From an uncultured Flavobacteriaceae bacterium (GTDB lineage: Bacteria; Bacteroidota; Bacteroidia; Flavobacteriales; Flavobacteriaceae): a stretch of 64,000 nucleotides of DNA. The translations under genes were made by a program, and so were the position numbers. Under the pieces are notes generated by a model. The model searched no databases. It was not told the DNA's origin and worked only from the letters and a program-made list of their open reading frames with translations. Positions 10,693-20,786 of this stretch are shown here, one piece after another; the stretch's first letter is position 1; each line of letters starts with the position of its first letter. Location of the stretch: assembly GCA_905480425.1 (NCBI GenBank), contig CAJQQG010000012.1, forward strand, positions 1 to 64,000. Direction: 5' to 3'.

Positions 10693-11133
10693 ACTATTTT
10701 TCTTGAATTACAAGTTTAATCATTTTAATTCAAATAGTTCTACCGAATCAATTTCTAAAATAATTTTAAATTAAACCTAAGTTAGCTCCACTTTAATATT
10801 TCTAAATATATCAAAATCGATATTTATAAGTGATTGATTTACTGTACGTAGAGAAAAATTCCAACTAATAGATCAAATCATAAATTCACTTTCGTATGAA
10901 GAGGGAGGTGTAAACCCCACCTGCTTTATAATGAGATAGATTTTTCAGTAATTATTCTTTGGACTGTTAATTACTCCTTTAGATTATAAGTTTCTATTAG
11001 GTTTTGGTGAAAAGAGTTCGAGAATTAAATCATCAAGGACTTTTTAAGTAATAAAAAAATAAAAATCCATTCTTTTGCATTATGGTGTACAAAGAAACAT
11101 TTGTACTTTTGAAATCAATTAAAGAATTTGATT

Positions 11134-12534
11134 ATGAGTGTTTATGATGTAGCAATTATTGGTTCTGGACCCGGAGGTTATGTAGCGGCAATTCGATGCG
11201 CACAATTAGGAATGAAAACAGCACTTGTTGAAAAATATAGTACACTTGGGGGAACATGTTTAAATGTTGGATGTATTCCTTCAAAATCTCTTTTAGATTC
11301 CTCTCACCATTATGAAGATGCCCAAAAACATTTTGCAGAACACGGGATTGAAATAGAAGGTGAAATTAAAATCAATTTTAAACAAATGATTGATCGAAAA
11401 GCTTCAGTTGTAGATCAAACAACTAAAGGAATCGATTATTTGATGAATAAAAATAATATTGACATTTTCGAAGGCTTGGGAAGCTATATTGATGCAACAC
11501 ATATAAAAATCGAAGGTAAAGATACCCAAATTATTGAGGCTAAAAATAGCATTATAGCCACTGGCTCTAAGCCGGGAACCCTTCCATTTATTTCTTTAGA
11601 TAAAGAAAGGGTAATTACCTCTACAGAAACATTAAAGCTTAAAGAAATACCAAAACATTTAGTTATTATTGGTGGTGGTGTTATTGGACTTGAATTAGGA
11701 CAAGTATACTGCCGACTAGGCGCCAAGGTTTCTGTTATTGAATATGCAGACAGAATTACACCCATAATGGATGCAGGTTTGTCAAAAGAACTAATGAAAG
11801 TCATGAAAAAACAAGGAGTAAAGTTTTTCCTATCTCATGGTGTAAATAAAGTTAGTCGAAAAGGCGATGTAGTTAAGGTAACTGCAAAAGATAAAAAAGG
11901 GTTAGAGGTTCATTTTGAAGGGGATTATTGTCTGGTATCTGTAGGTCGTAAACCATTTACTGCCGGTTTAAACGCAGATGCAGCAGGGGTTCAATTAAAC
12001 GAGCAAGGTCAGGTAGTTGTTGATGATCATTTACAAACAACTACAACTAATATTTATGCAATAGGTGATGTTGTAAGAGGTGCAATGCTTGCACACAAAG
12101 CGGAAGAAGAAGGTGTAATGGTTGCTGAACTTTTGTCAGGACAAAAGCCACATATAGACTACAATCTCGTGCCTAATGTAATTTATACATGGCCTGAAGT
12201 AGCCTCTGTTGGAAAAACAGAAGAGCAGCTTAAAGAGGCAGGTATTTCATACAAAACTGGACAATTTCCTATGAAAGCTTTAGGGCGTGCCCGAGCCAGT
12301 ATGGATACCGACGGTTTTGTTAAAATCCTTGCAGACACTCAAACCGATGAAGTTTTGGGTGTTCATATTATTGGTGCACGTGCAGCAGATTTAATCGCCG
12401 AGGCGGTAATTGCTATGGAATTTAGAGCATCTGCTGAAGATATTGCTAGGATGAGTCATTCACATCCAACTTATGCAGAAGCTATAAAAGAGGCAGCTCT
12501 AGCTGCTACTGAAGATCGCGCATTGCATATCTAA
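11134..12534 (+). CDS. lpdA: Dihydrolipoyl dehydrogenase
   Basis: GGTCLNVGCIPSKSLL redox disulfide, GSGPGGYVAA FAD site, AIGDVVRGAMLAHKAEEEG, SHSHPTYAEAIKEAA dimerisation motif. Confidence 0.96.
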   Translation: MSVYDVAIIGSGPGGYVAAIRCAQLGMKTALVEKYSTLGGTCLNVGCIPSKSLLDSSHHYEDAQKHFAEHGIEIEGEIKINFKQMIDRKASVVDQTTKGIDYLMNKNNIDIFEGLGSYIDATHIKIEGKDTQIIEAKNSIIATGSKPGTLPFISLDKERVITSTETLKLKEIPKHLVIIGGGVIGLELGQVYCRLGAKVSVIEYADRITPIMDAGLSKELMKVMKKQGVKFFLSHGVNKVSRKGDVVKVTAKDKKGLEVHFEGDYCLVSVGRKPFTAGLNADAAGVQLNEQGQVVVDDHLQTTTTNIYAIGDVVRGAMLAHKAEEEGVMVAELLSGQKPHIDYNLVPNVIYTWPEVASVGKTEEQLKEAGISYKTGQFPMKALGRARASMDTDGFVKILADTQTDEVLGVHIIGARAADLIAEAVIAMEFRASAEDIARMSHSHPTYAEAIKEAALAATEDRALHI

Positions 12535-12540
12535 GTAACT

Positions 12541-12577
12541 ATTTCCTTAGAAGGAAATGATTTAAGATTATTTTTTT
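12541..12577 (+). terminator. Possible terminator downstream of lpdA
   Basis: Stem ATTTCCT/AGGAAAT with TAGA loop, T-run about 12 nt downstream (non-canonical spacing). Confidence 0.35.
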
Positions 12578-12618
12578 GACTAAATCTAGGGTTAAAAAAA
12601 AATCTATTGAATTAATTT

Positions 12619-13899
12619 TTACATTATTAGTTTCATTTTTTGACGAATTCTCTCCAGTCCTAGGTTACCAATACTTCCCAAGTGGGTGTGATTCACGTTT
12701 CTGTTTGGAAGGAAATCCCCTTTTTCAATAGCTTGACCCAACTCACGATAAGCATCTCGGAATGGTTTCCCAGCAATAACTTCTGTGTTGAGAGTATCCA
12801 CACTAAAGAGGTAATCATATTTTTTCTGGGCAGTAATATCTTGTGTTACCTCAAGTTGGGGTAAACTAAATAATAGTATGTCCATGCAGTCTTTCAATTC
12901 TTGCACGGCTTCAATAATAGGTCCTTTAGCTAATTGTAAATCTCTGTGATAACCACTAGGTAAGTTAGAAGTTAGTAAAGTTAATTGGTTGGGAAGAGCT
13001 TGAAGATTATTACATTTTCCTCTTACTAGTTCAAACAAATCAGGGTTTTTTTTGTGTGGCATAATACTTGAGCCTGTAGTTAAATTTTTAGGGAAAGAGA
13101 TGAAGTTAAAATCTTGTCCCATGTACAGGCAAATATCCATACTTAACTTTGCCAAGCTATTCCCAATACTTGAGAATGCTATAGAAGTACTTTTTTCCAA
13201 TTTTCCACGACTCATTTGTGCAGCAAGTGAGTTAATTTTTAATTGATCAAATCCTAACAATTCTGTCGTTAATTCACGGTCAATTGGGAAAGCACTTCCA
13301 TAGCCTGCTGCACTTCCTAAAGGATTTTGATCGGCAACTTTATATGCAGCTTCCCAAAAATATAAATCATCAATCAAATTTTCGGCATATGCAGCTAACC
13401 ACATTCCCACAGAAGATGGCATGGCAACTTGTAAATGTGTATAACCTGGAAGTAAGTTATTTTGATATTTTTCAGCTAATTCAAGTAAAAGGTCAAAAAT
13501 TGCAATGACTTGGGTTTTAATTTCACCCAATTCCTTTTTTAGGTATAGGTGCATGGCAACAAGTACTTGATCATTTCGAGAACGTGCGGTATGAATTTTC
13601 TTCCCCAAATCGCCTAGTTTTTTAGTTAGTGCATGCTCTATTTTAGAATGCATATCCTCAAATTCATCTTCAATTGTAAAATTCCCTGTTTCTGCAGCTA
13701 TTTTTAAATCCTCTAATACCTTACATAATTGTTCAGATTCAGGGACACTTATTAATCCAATTTTAGCTAACATTTTTGCGTGAGCTATAGAAGCTTGACA
13801 ATCGTATTGTGCCAAAAATAAATCGTATTCACGATCATTTCCTACAGTAAATTTATCAACTTTTTCGTGGGCTACAACCCCTTTTTGCCAGAGTTTCAT
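12619..13899 (-). CDS. argH: Argininosuccinate lyase
   Basis: MKLWQKG...DMHSKIEHALTKKLGDLGKKIHTARSRNDQV and GSSIMPHKKNPDLFELVRGK signature. Confidence 0.96.
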   Translation of the reverse strand: MKLWQKGVVAHEKVDKFTVGNDREYDLFLAQYDCQASIAHAKMLAKIGLISVPESEQLCKVLEDLKIAAETGNFTIEDEFEDMHSKIEHALTKKLGDLGKKIHTARSRNDQVLVAMHLYLKKELGEIKTQVIAIFDLLLELAEKYQNNLLPGYTHLQVAMPSSVGMWLAAYAENLIDDLYFWEAAYKVADQNPLGSAAGYGSAFPIDRELTTELLGFDQLKINSLAAQMSRGKLEKSTSIAFSSIGNSLAKLSMDICLYMGQDFNFISFPKNLTTGSSIMPHKKNPDLFELVRGKCNNLQALPNQLTLLTSNLPSGYHRDLQLAKGPIIEAVQELKDCMDILLFSLPQLEVTQDITAQKKYDYLFSVDTLNTEVIAGKPFRDAYRELGQAIEKGDFLPNRNVNHTHLGSIGNLGLERIRQKMKLIM

Positions 13900-13900
13900 A

Positions 13901-14950
13901 TTATAAAATGTTTTTTAATAATTCAATATAAATGGTAATGCCATCTTCAATTTCTTTTACATAAATATATTCATCTGCAGAGTGGGAACGTGTTGAATCA
14001 CCGGGACCTAATTTTAATGAGGGACATTCTAATGCTGCTTGATCTGATAGAGTTGGTGATCCATACGTTTTTTTTCCCAAAGAAATTCCAGCTCGAATTA
14101 GAGAATGATTTATATCGATTGAAGAACTTTTTAATCTTAATGAACGTGCATTGACTTCGCAAGGAAGTACAGCTTTTATATATCGTTCAATTTCACTATT
14201 GGTGTAGCATTCATTAACCCTAACATCAATAACTAGTTTTACTTGGGATGGAACTACATTGTGTTGGCTTCCCCCATCAATTTGAGTCAGTGTTACTTTA
14301 ACGGGCCCTAAAATAGGTGAAACTTTATCAAATTTAATTGAATTGATTGCTTGAATCACTTCTGGAATTTTTAATAAAGGATTATCTGAGTTGGGGTGGG
14401 CAGCATGACTAGGGGTACCCTTTATGATTGCTTCAAAGACAACCAATCCTTTTTCGGCTATTGCTAAATCCATTAAAGTTGGCTCCCCTATAATAGCTAA
14501 ATCTATTTTAGGTAGTTTTGGTAATAATCCTCTCAAACTTTTTTGACCTGCAATTTCTTCCTCGGCAGTAGCCGCCATCAGTAAATTATATTTGGGATTA
14601 GGATGAGCATAATAATGAGTGAATAATGTGATTAGAGAAACCAAAGCTCCTCCAGCATCATTACTCCCCAGCCCATATAATTTACCATCAATAATATCGG
14701 CTGAAAATGGATCTCGAGTATAGCCTTTGTTAGGCCTCACTGTGTCGTGATGTGAATTCAATAAAAGAGTCGGTAATTCGGAATTAAAATTTTTATTAGT
14801 AGACCAAATATTATTATGTTGTCTTGAAAAGGGAATATTAGATTCATTAAACCATGTTTCAATTCGATCAGCGGTTTTATTTTCTGATCCGGAAAATGAC
14901 TCAATTCGAATTAGATCTTGCAGTAGAGATATGGCTTTTTGAGTAATCAT
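13901..14950 (-). CDS. argE: M20 family acyl-ornithine deacylase (ArgE-like)
   Basis: LLLNSHHDTVRP, GLGSNDAGGALVSL, TAEEEIAG metal-binding motifs; position in arg operon. Confidence 0.88.
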   Translation of the reverse strand: MITQKAISLLQDLIRIESFSGSENKTADRIETWFNESNIPFSRQHNNIWSTNKNFNSELPTLLLNSHHDTVRPNKGYTRDPFSADIIDGKLYGLGSNDAGGALVSLITLFTHYYAHPNPKYNLLMAATAEEEIAGQKSLRGLLPKLPKIDLAIIGEPTLMDLAIAEKGLVVFEAIIKGTPSHAAHPNSDNPLLKIPEVIQAINSIKFDKVSPILGPVKVTLTQIDGGSQHNVVPSQVKLVIDVRVNECYTNSEIERYIKAVLPCEVNARSLRLKSSSIDINHSLIRAGISLGKKTYGSPTLSDQAALECPSLKLGPGDSTRSHSADEYIYVKEIEDGITIYIELLKNIL

Positions 14951-15723
14951 TATAATTTAATTTGAGTATATTCATTAGATTCAGTAATCATTTTTGAATT
15001 ACCAATTCGCACCTTAGTAACACCTTTTTTCAAAGCTTCAAAGCAATTTTTTATTTTGGGGAGCATTCCTTCATTTATAATTCTTTCTTTTTTCAAATAT
15101 TCGTATTGATTTAAATTGATTGATGGAATGACCGAATCTTCATCCATTAGTTTTTTGAGAACTCCTTTTTTTTCAAAACAATAACTTAAGGTTACTTCAA
15201 AATACGCTGACATTGATGAGGCAATTTCGGCAGCTATGGTGTCCGCGTTTGTGTTTAGTAATTGACCATTTTTGTCATGAGTAACAGCACAACACACAGG
15301 TGTTATCTTTTGATTTAATAATAAATTAAATAGAGCTGAATTCACGGAAATAACATCTCCTACAAAACCAAAGTCAATAGGTTTTGAGGATCGTTTTTTT
15401 GCCACTACACTATTACCATCTGCACCCGTAAGTCCCAAGGAATCACAGCTGTATGCTTGTAGAAGAGCAACTATGGTTTTGTTTAATTTCCCTGCATACA
15501 ACATGCTAATGATTTCTAAATTTGCCTTATCTGTTACACGTCTTCCTTCAATAATTTGAACTGGAATATTGAGCTTGTGTGCCATTTGTGTAGCTTCTTT
15601 TCCGCCGCCATGAACTAAAATTTTAGCTCCTCTAATTTTAGTAAAATCAATTAAAAAATCACTGAGTGTTTCATGATTTTCAATAACATTACCTCCTACT
15701 TTAACTACCTGTAGCTTATCCAT
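14950..15723 (-). CDS. argB: Acyl-glutamate kinase (ArgB family)
   Basis: VVKVGGNVIEN, ILVHGGGKEATQMAHKLNI, NTNADTIAAEIASS motifs. Confidence 0.93.
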   Translation of the reverse strand: MDKLQVVKVGGNVIENHETLSDFLIDFTKIRGAKILVHGGGKEATQMAHKLNIPVQIIEGRRVTDKANLEIISMLYAGKLNKTIVALLQAYSCDSLGLTGADGNSVVAKKRSSKPIDFGFVGDVISVNSALFNLLLNQKITPVCCAVTHDKNGQLLNTNADTIAAEIASSMSAYFEVTLSYCFEKKGVLKKLMDEDSVIPSINLNQYEYLKKERIINEGMLPKIKNCFEALKKGVTKVRIGNSKMITESNEYTQIKL

Positions 15724-16663
15724 TTTCTAAAATTTTTTTCAAAACTACTTGAGTAGCAAAGGTTCTATTATTTGCTTGTTCAATAACCAATGAATTTGAG
15801 CTGTCAAGTACATCATCAGAAACAACAATATTTCTTCGAATTGGTAAACAATGCATGAATTTTGCATTATTTGTTTTTTTCATCTTTTCACTAGTTACCA
15901 TCCATTGAGGATCGGTTCGTAATATTTTTCCATAATCTGAATAAGAAGACCAGTTTTTTGCATAAACAAAGTCTGCATCCTTTAAAGCTTCTTCTTGGTT
16001 GAAAATCAAGGGAGTTTTTTTTGTAATTGCTGGATTTAATTCATAACCTTCGGGTTGAGCTATAACAAAATCAGCATCCAATTGTTGTGTCATTCTAATA
16101 AATGAATTTCCGACTGCATGGGGCAGTGCTTTTGGATGAGGTGCCCATGTCAAAACAATCTTGGGTCTTTTTTTACTTTGATGTTCTTTAATTGTAATGG
16201 CATCTGCTAAAGCTTGTAAAGGATGGGCAGTTGCACTTTCCATATTTACTACAGGAATACTTGCGTACTTAGCAAAATTTTGTAAAACTTTTTCTGCTTC
16301 ATCACTTTCTTTATCATTTAGAGATGCAAAAGCTCTTACAGCAACAATATCACAATATTGAGAAACTACAGCAGCCGCTTCTTTTATGTGCTCAGAACGT
16401 AATCCATTCATTTGGGTTCCATCTTCAAATTCTAGTGCCCAAGCTTCGTTTGAAAAATTCATAATCATATTATGTATTCCAAGATGTTGTGCTGCTTTTT
16501 GAGTGCTTAAGCGGGTACGTAAACTCGGATTAAAAAACAACATACCGAGTGTTTTATTTTTTCCAAGAGTCTCAAATTGAAAAGGATTTTTTTTTAATTC
16601 TATTGATTCTGTAACAGCATCATCTAAATTTGGGAGGTCCTTTAATGTTAAAAATTGTCTCAT
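15716..16663 (-). CDS. argF': N-acyl-ornithine carbamoyltransferase (probably N-succinylornithine type)
   Basis: FFNPSLRTRLSTQKAAQHLG carbamoyl-phosphate motif, MHCLPIRRNIVVSDDVLDS; Bacteroidetes AOTCase/SOTCase-like. Confidence 0.9.
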   Translation of the reverse strand: MRQFLTLKDLPNLDDAVTESIELKKNPFQFETLGKNKTLGMLFFNPSLRTRLSTQKAAQHLGIHNMIMNFSNEAWALEFEDGTQMNGLRSEHIKEAAAVVSQYCDIVAVRAFASLNDKESDEAEKVLQNFAKYASIPVVNMESATAHPLQALADAITIKEHQSKKRPKIVLTWAPHPKALPHAVGNSFIRMTQQLDADFVIAQPEGYELNPAITKKTPLIFNQEEALKDADFVYAKNWSSYSDYGKILRTDPQWMVTSEKMKKTNNAKFMHCLPIRRNIVVSDDVLDSSNSLVIEQANNRTFATQVVLKKILENG

Positions 16664-16672
16664 AGATAGTGA

Positions 16673-17818
16673 TTAATAGTTGATACCTTTATTTTTTAAA
16701 GCAATTATTAAAGCATCAAAAAAGGTATCAAAATGTTTCTCTTTTATGGTCAAAGGAGGTAAAATTCTTATAAGTTTTTTATTACTACTTCCCCCTGTGA
16801 AAATTTTGTGGTTATAAATAAGTTCTTTTCTGAGATCTGCTACTTCAAAATCAAATTCTAAACCAAGCATTAAACCTCTTCCTTTTATTTTTAAAAGATG
16901 CGGTAGTCCTTTAGCTCTAGTTCTGAAATAATTTTCTAAAACAACTGCTTTTTCTTGCAATCTTTCTTCTTCTAAAACTTCTAAAACCGCTAAAGATGCA
17001 CTACAAGCAAGATGGTTTCCTCCAAAGGTAGTTCCTAACATTCCATATTTGGCCTCAATATCTGGACCTACCAGGATACCTCCAATTGGAAAACCATTTC
17101 CCATTCCTTTAGCCATTGTAATAATGTGCGGTCTAATATTGTACTTTTGGTAGGAGAAAAAAGTACCTGTTCTTCCAAAACCAGCTTGAACTTCGTCTGC
17201 AATTAGACAACTGCCAAATTTTTTACATAAACGTTCCATGCTAAAAACGAATTCTTCAGAAGGCTGGTCCAATCCCCCAACTCCTTGAATTCCCTCAAAA
17301 ATAACAGCACAATACTGTTTTGTAGCTAATGCTTGATGAAGTGCTTTTTCGTCATTAAATGGTAAAAAGGTAACCTCTTGTTGTTTATTAAGAGGGGCAT
17401 TTATTCTAGGGTTATCTGTAACGGCAACTGCTGCTGAGGTTCTTCCGTGAAAGGCATTATGGAAAGCAATTACTTTTTTTCTATTGGTGTGAAATGAAGC
17501 AAGTTTCAAAGCATTTTCAATAGCCTCAGCTCCAGTACTACATAAAAACAGTTTGTAGTCATGAAGACATGATTGTTCCCCGATAGCATCTGCCAACTTT
17601 TGTTGTAATGGGTTTTGAATTGCATTGGAATAAAATCCAATTTGCATTAATTGCTGTTTTATTCTCTCTACATAATGAGGATGGGAATGTCCAATTGAAA
17701 TAACTGCATGACCTCCATAGAGATCAAGGTATTCTTTATTATGTTCATCATATACAAATACATCTTTTGCACGAACAGGGGTAACATCATATAACGGATA
17801 AACCTCGAATAATTTCAT
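16673..17818 (-). CDS. argD: Acyl-ornithine aminotransferase
   Basis: Class III PLP aminotransferase: FCSTGAEAIENALKLA (here LFLCSTGAEAIENALKLA), LIADEVQAGFGRTGTFF, ITMAKGMGNGFPIG. Confidence 0.93.
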   Translation of the reverse strand: MKLFEVYPLYDVTPVRAKDVFVYDEHNKEYLDLYGGHAVISIGHSHPHYVERIKQQLMQIGFYSNAIQNPLQQKLADAIGEQSCLHDYKLFLCSTGAEAIENALKLASFHTNRKKVIAFHNAFHGRTSAAVAVTDNPRINAPLNKQQEVTFLPFNDEKALHQALATKQYCAVIFEGIQGVGGLDQPSEEFVFSMERLCKKFGSCLIADEVQAGFGRTGTFFSYQKYNIRPHIITMAKGMGNGFPIGGILVGPDIEAKYGMLGTTFGGNHLACSASLAVLEVLEEERLQEKAVVLENYFRTRAKGLPHLLKIKGRGLMLGLEFDFEVADLRKELIYNHKIFTGGSSNKKLIRILPPLTIKEKHFDTFFDALIIALKNKGINY

Positions 17819-17819
17819 A

Positions 17820-18614
17820 TTATTGCTTCGCTATTTCATTAATTTTATCAAATGAGGCATTTAAACCTTTAATTAGCGATGAACTTAATCCTTGATGCTC
17901 CATTTCATTTAGGCCTGTAATTGTACAACCTCTAGGAGTGGTTACTCGGTCAATTTCTTCCTCAGGGTGTGTACCCGTTTCAATTAATAGACTAGCAGCT
18001 CCCATGGCAGTTTGCATTGACATCTGTAAAGCAACATCTGCATCAAACCCTAACTGAACTCCACCTTGGGTTGTTGCTCTAATCAATCGCATCCAAAACG
18101 CAATTCCACTGGCGCATAAAACTGTTGCTGCCTGCATGTGATTTTCGTCTATAGTCAACGTCGTGCCTAAGCCGTTAAAAATAGCCTCGGCGATGGGTAA
18201 GCTTTTTTTACCTACATTATTATTACAGAGACAGGTCATTGATTTACCTACAGAAATTGCAGTATTAGGCATTGCTCTAATAATTGGATATTGATTGCCT
18301 ACCTGGGTCTCCATTCGACCAATTGTATAACCTGTTATAGTGGAAATTAATACGTGTTTATCGTTAAGGATTGGTTTTATTTCATTTAAAATAGCATCAA
18401 ACTGACTGGGTTGAACGGCAAAGATTATGATGTCTGCGTTTGATAAAGCTTTTGAATTATCTTTAGTCAGAGTTACATTTTTATATTCTTTCCAATTGGA
18501 AAGTGTATCTAGATTTCTTTTGGTTAGATATAAAGTAGTGTAGGTGTTATTAATAACCAACCCTTTGGCTATACTTAAACCCAAATTCCCAGTACCTATA
18601 ATTGCTATTTTCAT
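17820..18614 (-). CDS. proC: Pyrroline-5-carboxylate reductase
   Basis: IAIIGTGNLGLSIAKGL Rossmann, IRAMPNTAISVGKSMTCL, TTPRGCTITGLNEMEHQGLSS. Confidence 0.92.
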   Translation of the reverse strand: MKIAIIGTGNLGLSIAKGLVINNTYTTLYLTKRNLDTLSNWKEYKNVTLTKDNSKALSNADIIIFAVQPSQFDAILNEIKPILNDKHVLISTITGYTIGRMETQVGNQYPIIRAMPNTAISVGKSMTCLCNNNVGKKSLPIAEAIFNGLGTTLTIDENHMQAATVLCASGIAFWMRLIRATTQGGVQLGFDADVALQMSMQTAMGAASLLIETGTHPEEEIDRVTTPRGCTITGLNEMEHQGLSSSLIKGLNASFDKINEIAKQ

Positions 18615-18624
18615 GTTAAATTTT

Positions 18625-19596
18625 TTAAAAAATGGAGGCTTTTAGATTAAGGCCTAGATTTTCCTCCCAGCCCATAATGAGGTTTGTATTTTGAATGGCT
18701 TGTCCGGAAGCACCTTTTACCAGGTTATCAATTACACTTGTTATTAAAAGTTTGTTTTGGTATTTATGCAAATGAATAAAACAATAATTTGTATTAATAA
18801 CTGATTTTAAACTAACCTCTTGATCTGAAATTTGCGTAAAAGGGTGAGACTCATAAAATGTGTGATAGTATTTTTTAGCTTTTTCTAAACTACCCTCAAA
18901 AGAAGTATAAAGAGTTGTAAAAATACCACGAGTAAAATCTCCGCGCTGTGGAATTAAATAAAGTTCACTTGGAGAATCTAACTGCTCTAAACTCTGATGA
19001 ATTTCGCCTAAATGTTGATGAATAAAGGGCTTATACCATGATAAGTTATTATTTCTCCAACTAAAGTGACTGGTAGTATTTAGACCAACTCCAGCTCCTG
19101 TACTACCAGTAGTAGCATTAATGTGAACAGGACTATTTATTAAATTTTGGTTTGCCAAAGGTAAAAGCGCTAGTTGAATTGCAGTAGCAAAACATCCTGG
19201 ATTAGCAATAGACTTTGAATTTTCGATCTTTTCTTTTTGAAGTTCAGGAAGACCATACACAAAATTCCTCCCTTCAAAGGTTTGGTCAGCTTCTAGTCTA
19301 AAATCATTTCCTAAATCGATAATAATGGTTTTATCAGAAAAAAAATGTTCATTTAAAAAAGTTTTTGAATTACCATGCCCTAAGCATAAATATAAAATAT
19401 CAATATCTGATTCAATAGAATCTGTAAAGTCAAGTGATGCACTTCCTAAAAGATCTTGGTGAACTGAATTTAGTGATTTCCCAGACCTTGTAGTGCTGTA
19501 AACAAAAGATAATTTTAATGCTGGATGTTGAAGGACTAAACGAATGAGTTCACCTCCTGTGTAGCCTGAACCACCAATAATTCCTACATTTTTCAT
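18625..19596 (-). CDS. argC: N-acyl-gamma-glutamyl-phosphate reductase
   Basis: VGIIGGSGYTGGELIRLVLQHP, SIANPGCFATAIQLALLPL active-site Cys. Confidence 0.96.
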   Translation of the reverse strand: MKNVGIIGGSGYTGGELIRLVLQHPALKLSFVYSTTRSGKSLNSVHQDLLGSASLDFTDSIESDIDILYLCLGHGNSKTFLNEHFFSDKTIIIDLGNDFRLEADQTFEGRNFVYGLPELQKEKIENSKSIANPGCFATAIQLALLPLANQNLINSPVHINATTGSTGAGVGLNTTSHFSWRNNNLSWYKPFIHQHLGEIHQSLEQLDSPSELYLIPQRGDFTRGIFTTLYTSFEGSLEKAKKYYHTFYESHPFTQISDQEVSLKSVINTNYCFIHLHKYQNKLLITSVIDNLVKGASGQAIQNTNLIMGWEENLGLNLKASIF

Positions 19597-20786
19597 AATT
19601 TTTTATTGATATTTTGATATATTTTTGTGGCATTAGCAGTGAGCTTAATAAATCCTTTTGCTTCATCTGAAGTCCATCCTTTATTCATTTCTCCATAGCT
19701 TCCAAACTCTGCATGCATCAGATCATTTGGAGATGAAATACCAAGAAGCTCAAAGCGATAAGGGTGAAGCTTAATAGAAACGGTTCCACTTACTTGTTTT
19801 TGGCTACTTTCCATAAATGCCTCCATGTCTCGCATTACAGGATCTAAATAATGTCCTTCATGTAGTTGCATTCCATAGAAATTGGCTAATTGTTCTTTTT
19901 GATATAGTTGCCATTTTGTTAAAGTGTGCTTTTCTAAAAGGTGGTGTGCCTTAATAATAATTATGGAAGCAGCGGCTTCAAAACCTACTCTTCCTTTTAT
20001 TCCTATTATGGTGTCGCCAACATGAATATCTCTTCCAATAGCAAACTTTTTTGCATGCTCTTGAAGTTTTTGAATCAATTCCACTGGAGACCCTAATGTT
20101 TTGTTCACTTTGATGAGCTCTCCTTTTTTGAAACTAAGAGTTAAAAATTCGGGAGTTTCTGTTTTAAGCTGACTTGGGTATGCTGCATCTGGTAATGGAG
20201 AATCTGAGGCAAGAGTTTCTGCTCCACCTACGCTTGTTCCCCATAAACCTTGGTTTATAGAATATTTCGCTTTTTCCCAAGGAAGATTAATACCTTGAGT
20301 TTTTAAATATTTTATTTCATCTTCTCTAGATAGTTGGAGATCTCTAATTAAGGTGATGATTTTTATTTCAGGGGCTAATACTTGAAAAATCATATCAAAA
20401 CGTACCTGATCATTTCCTGCACCTGTACTACCATGAGCAATATACTTTGCTCCAATTTTTTTGGCATAATTAATAACTTCTATAGCCTGAATAATTCGTT
20501 CTGAACTAACAGAAAGGGGGTAATTATTATTTCGTAAAACATTACCGTAAATAAGGAATTTTACAATTTTGTTATAAAAAGAATCTAAAGCATCAATATT
20601 TTTGTACAAATGTGCACCCATTTGATATGCCTTTCCTTGAATGATATCAATTTCATTTTGAGAAAAACCACCGGTATTAATACTGACAGCATGAACTTCA
20701 AAATCATCTTGAGAAAGTTTTTGAAGTGAATATGAGGTATCTAATCCTCCACTATAGGCCAAAACTAATTTAGATTTATTTATCAT
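19593..20786 (-). CDS. argG: Argininosuccinate synthase
   Basis: KLVLAYSGGLDTSYSLQKL, IAHGSTGAGNDQVRFD motifs. Confidence 0.96.
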   Translation of the reverse strand: MINKSKLVLAYSGGLDTSYSLQKLSQDDFEVHAVSINTGGFSQNEIDIIQGKAYQMGAHLYKNIDALDSFYNKIVKFLIYGNVLRNNNYPLSVSSERIIQAIEVINYAKKIGAKYIAHGSTGAGNDQVRFDMIFQVLAPEIKIITLIRDLQLSREDEIKYLKTQGINLPWEKAKYSINQGLWGTSVGGAETLASDSPLPDAAYPSQLKTETPEFLTLSFKKGELIKVNKTLGSPVELIQKLQEHAKKFAIGRDIHVGDTIIGIKGRVGFEAAASIIIIKAHHLLEKHTLTKWQLYQKEQLANFYGMQLHEGHYLDPVMRDMEAFMESSQKQVSGTVSIKLHPYRFELLGISSPNDLMHAEFGSYGEMNKGWTSDEAKGFIKLTANATKIYQNINKKL

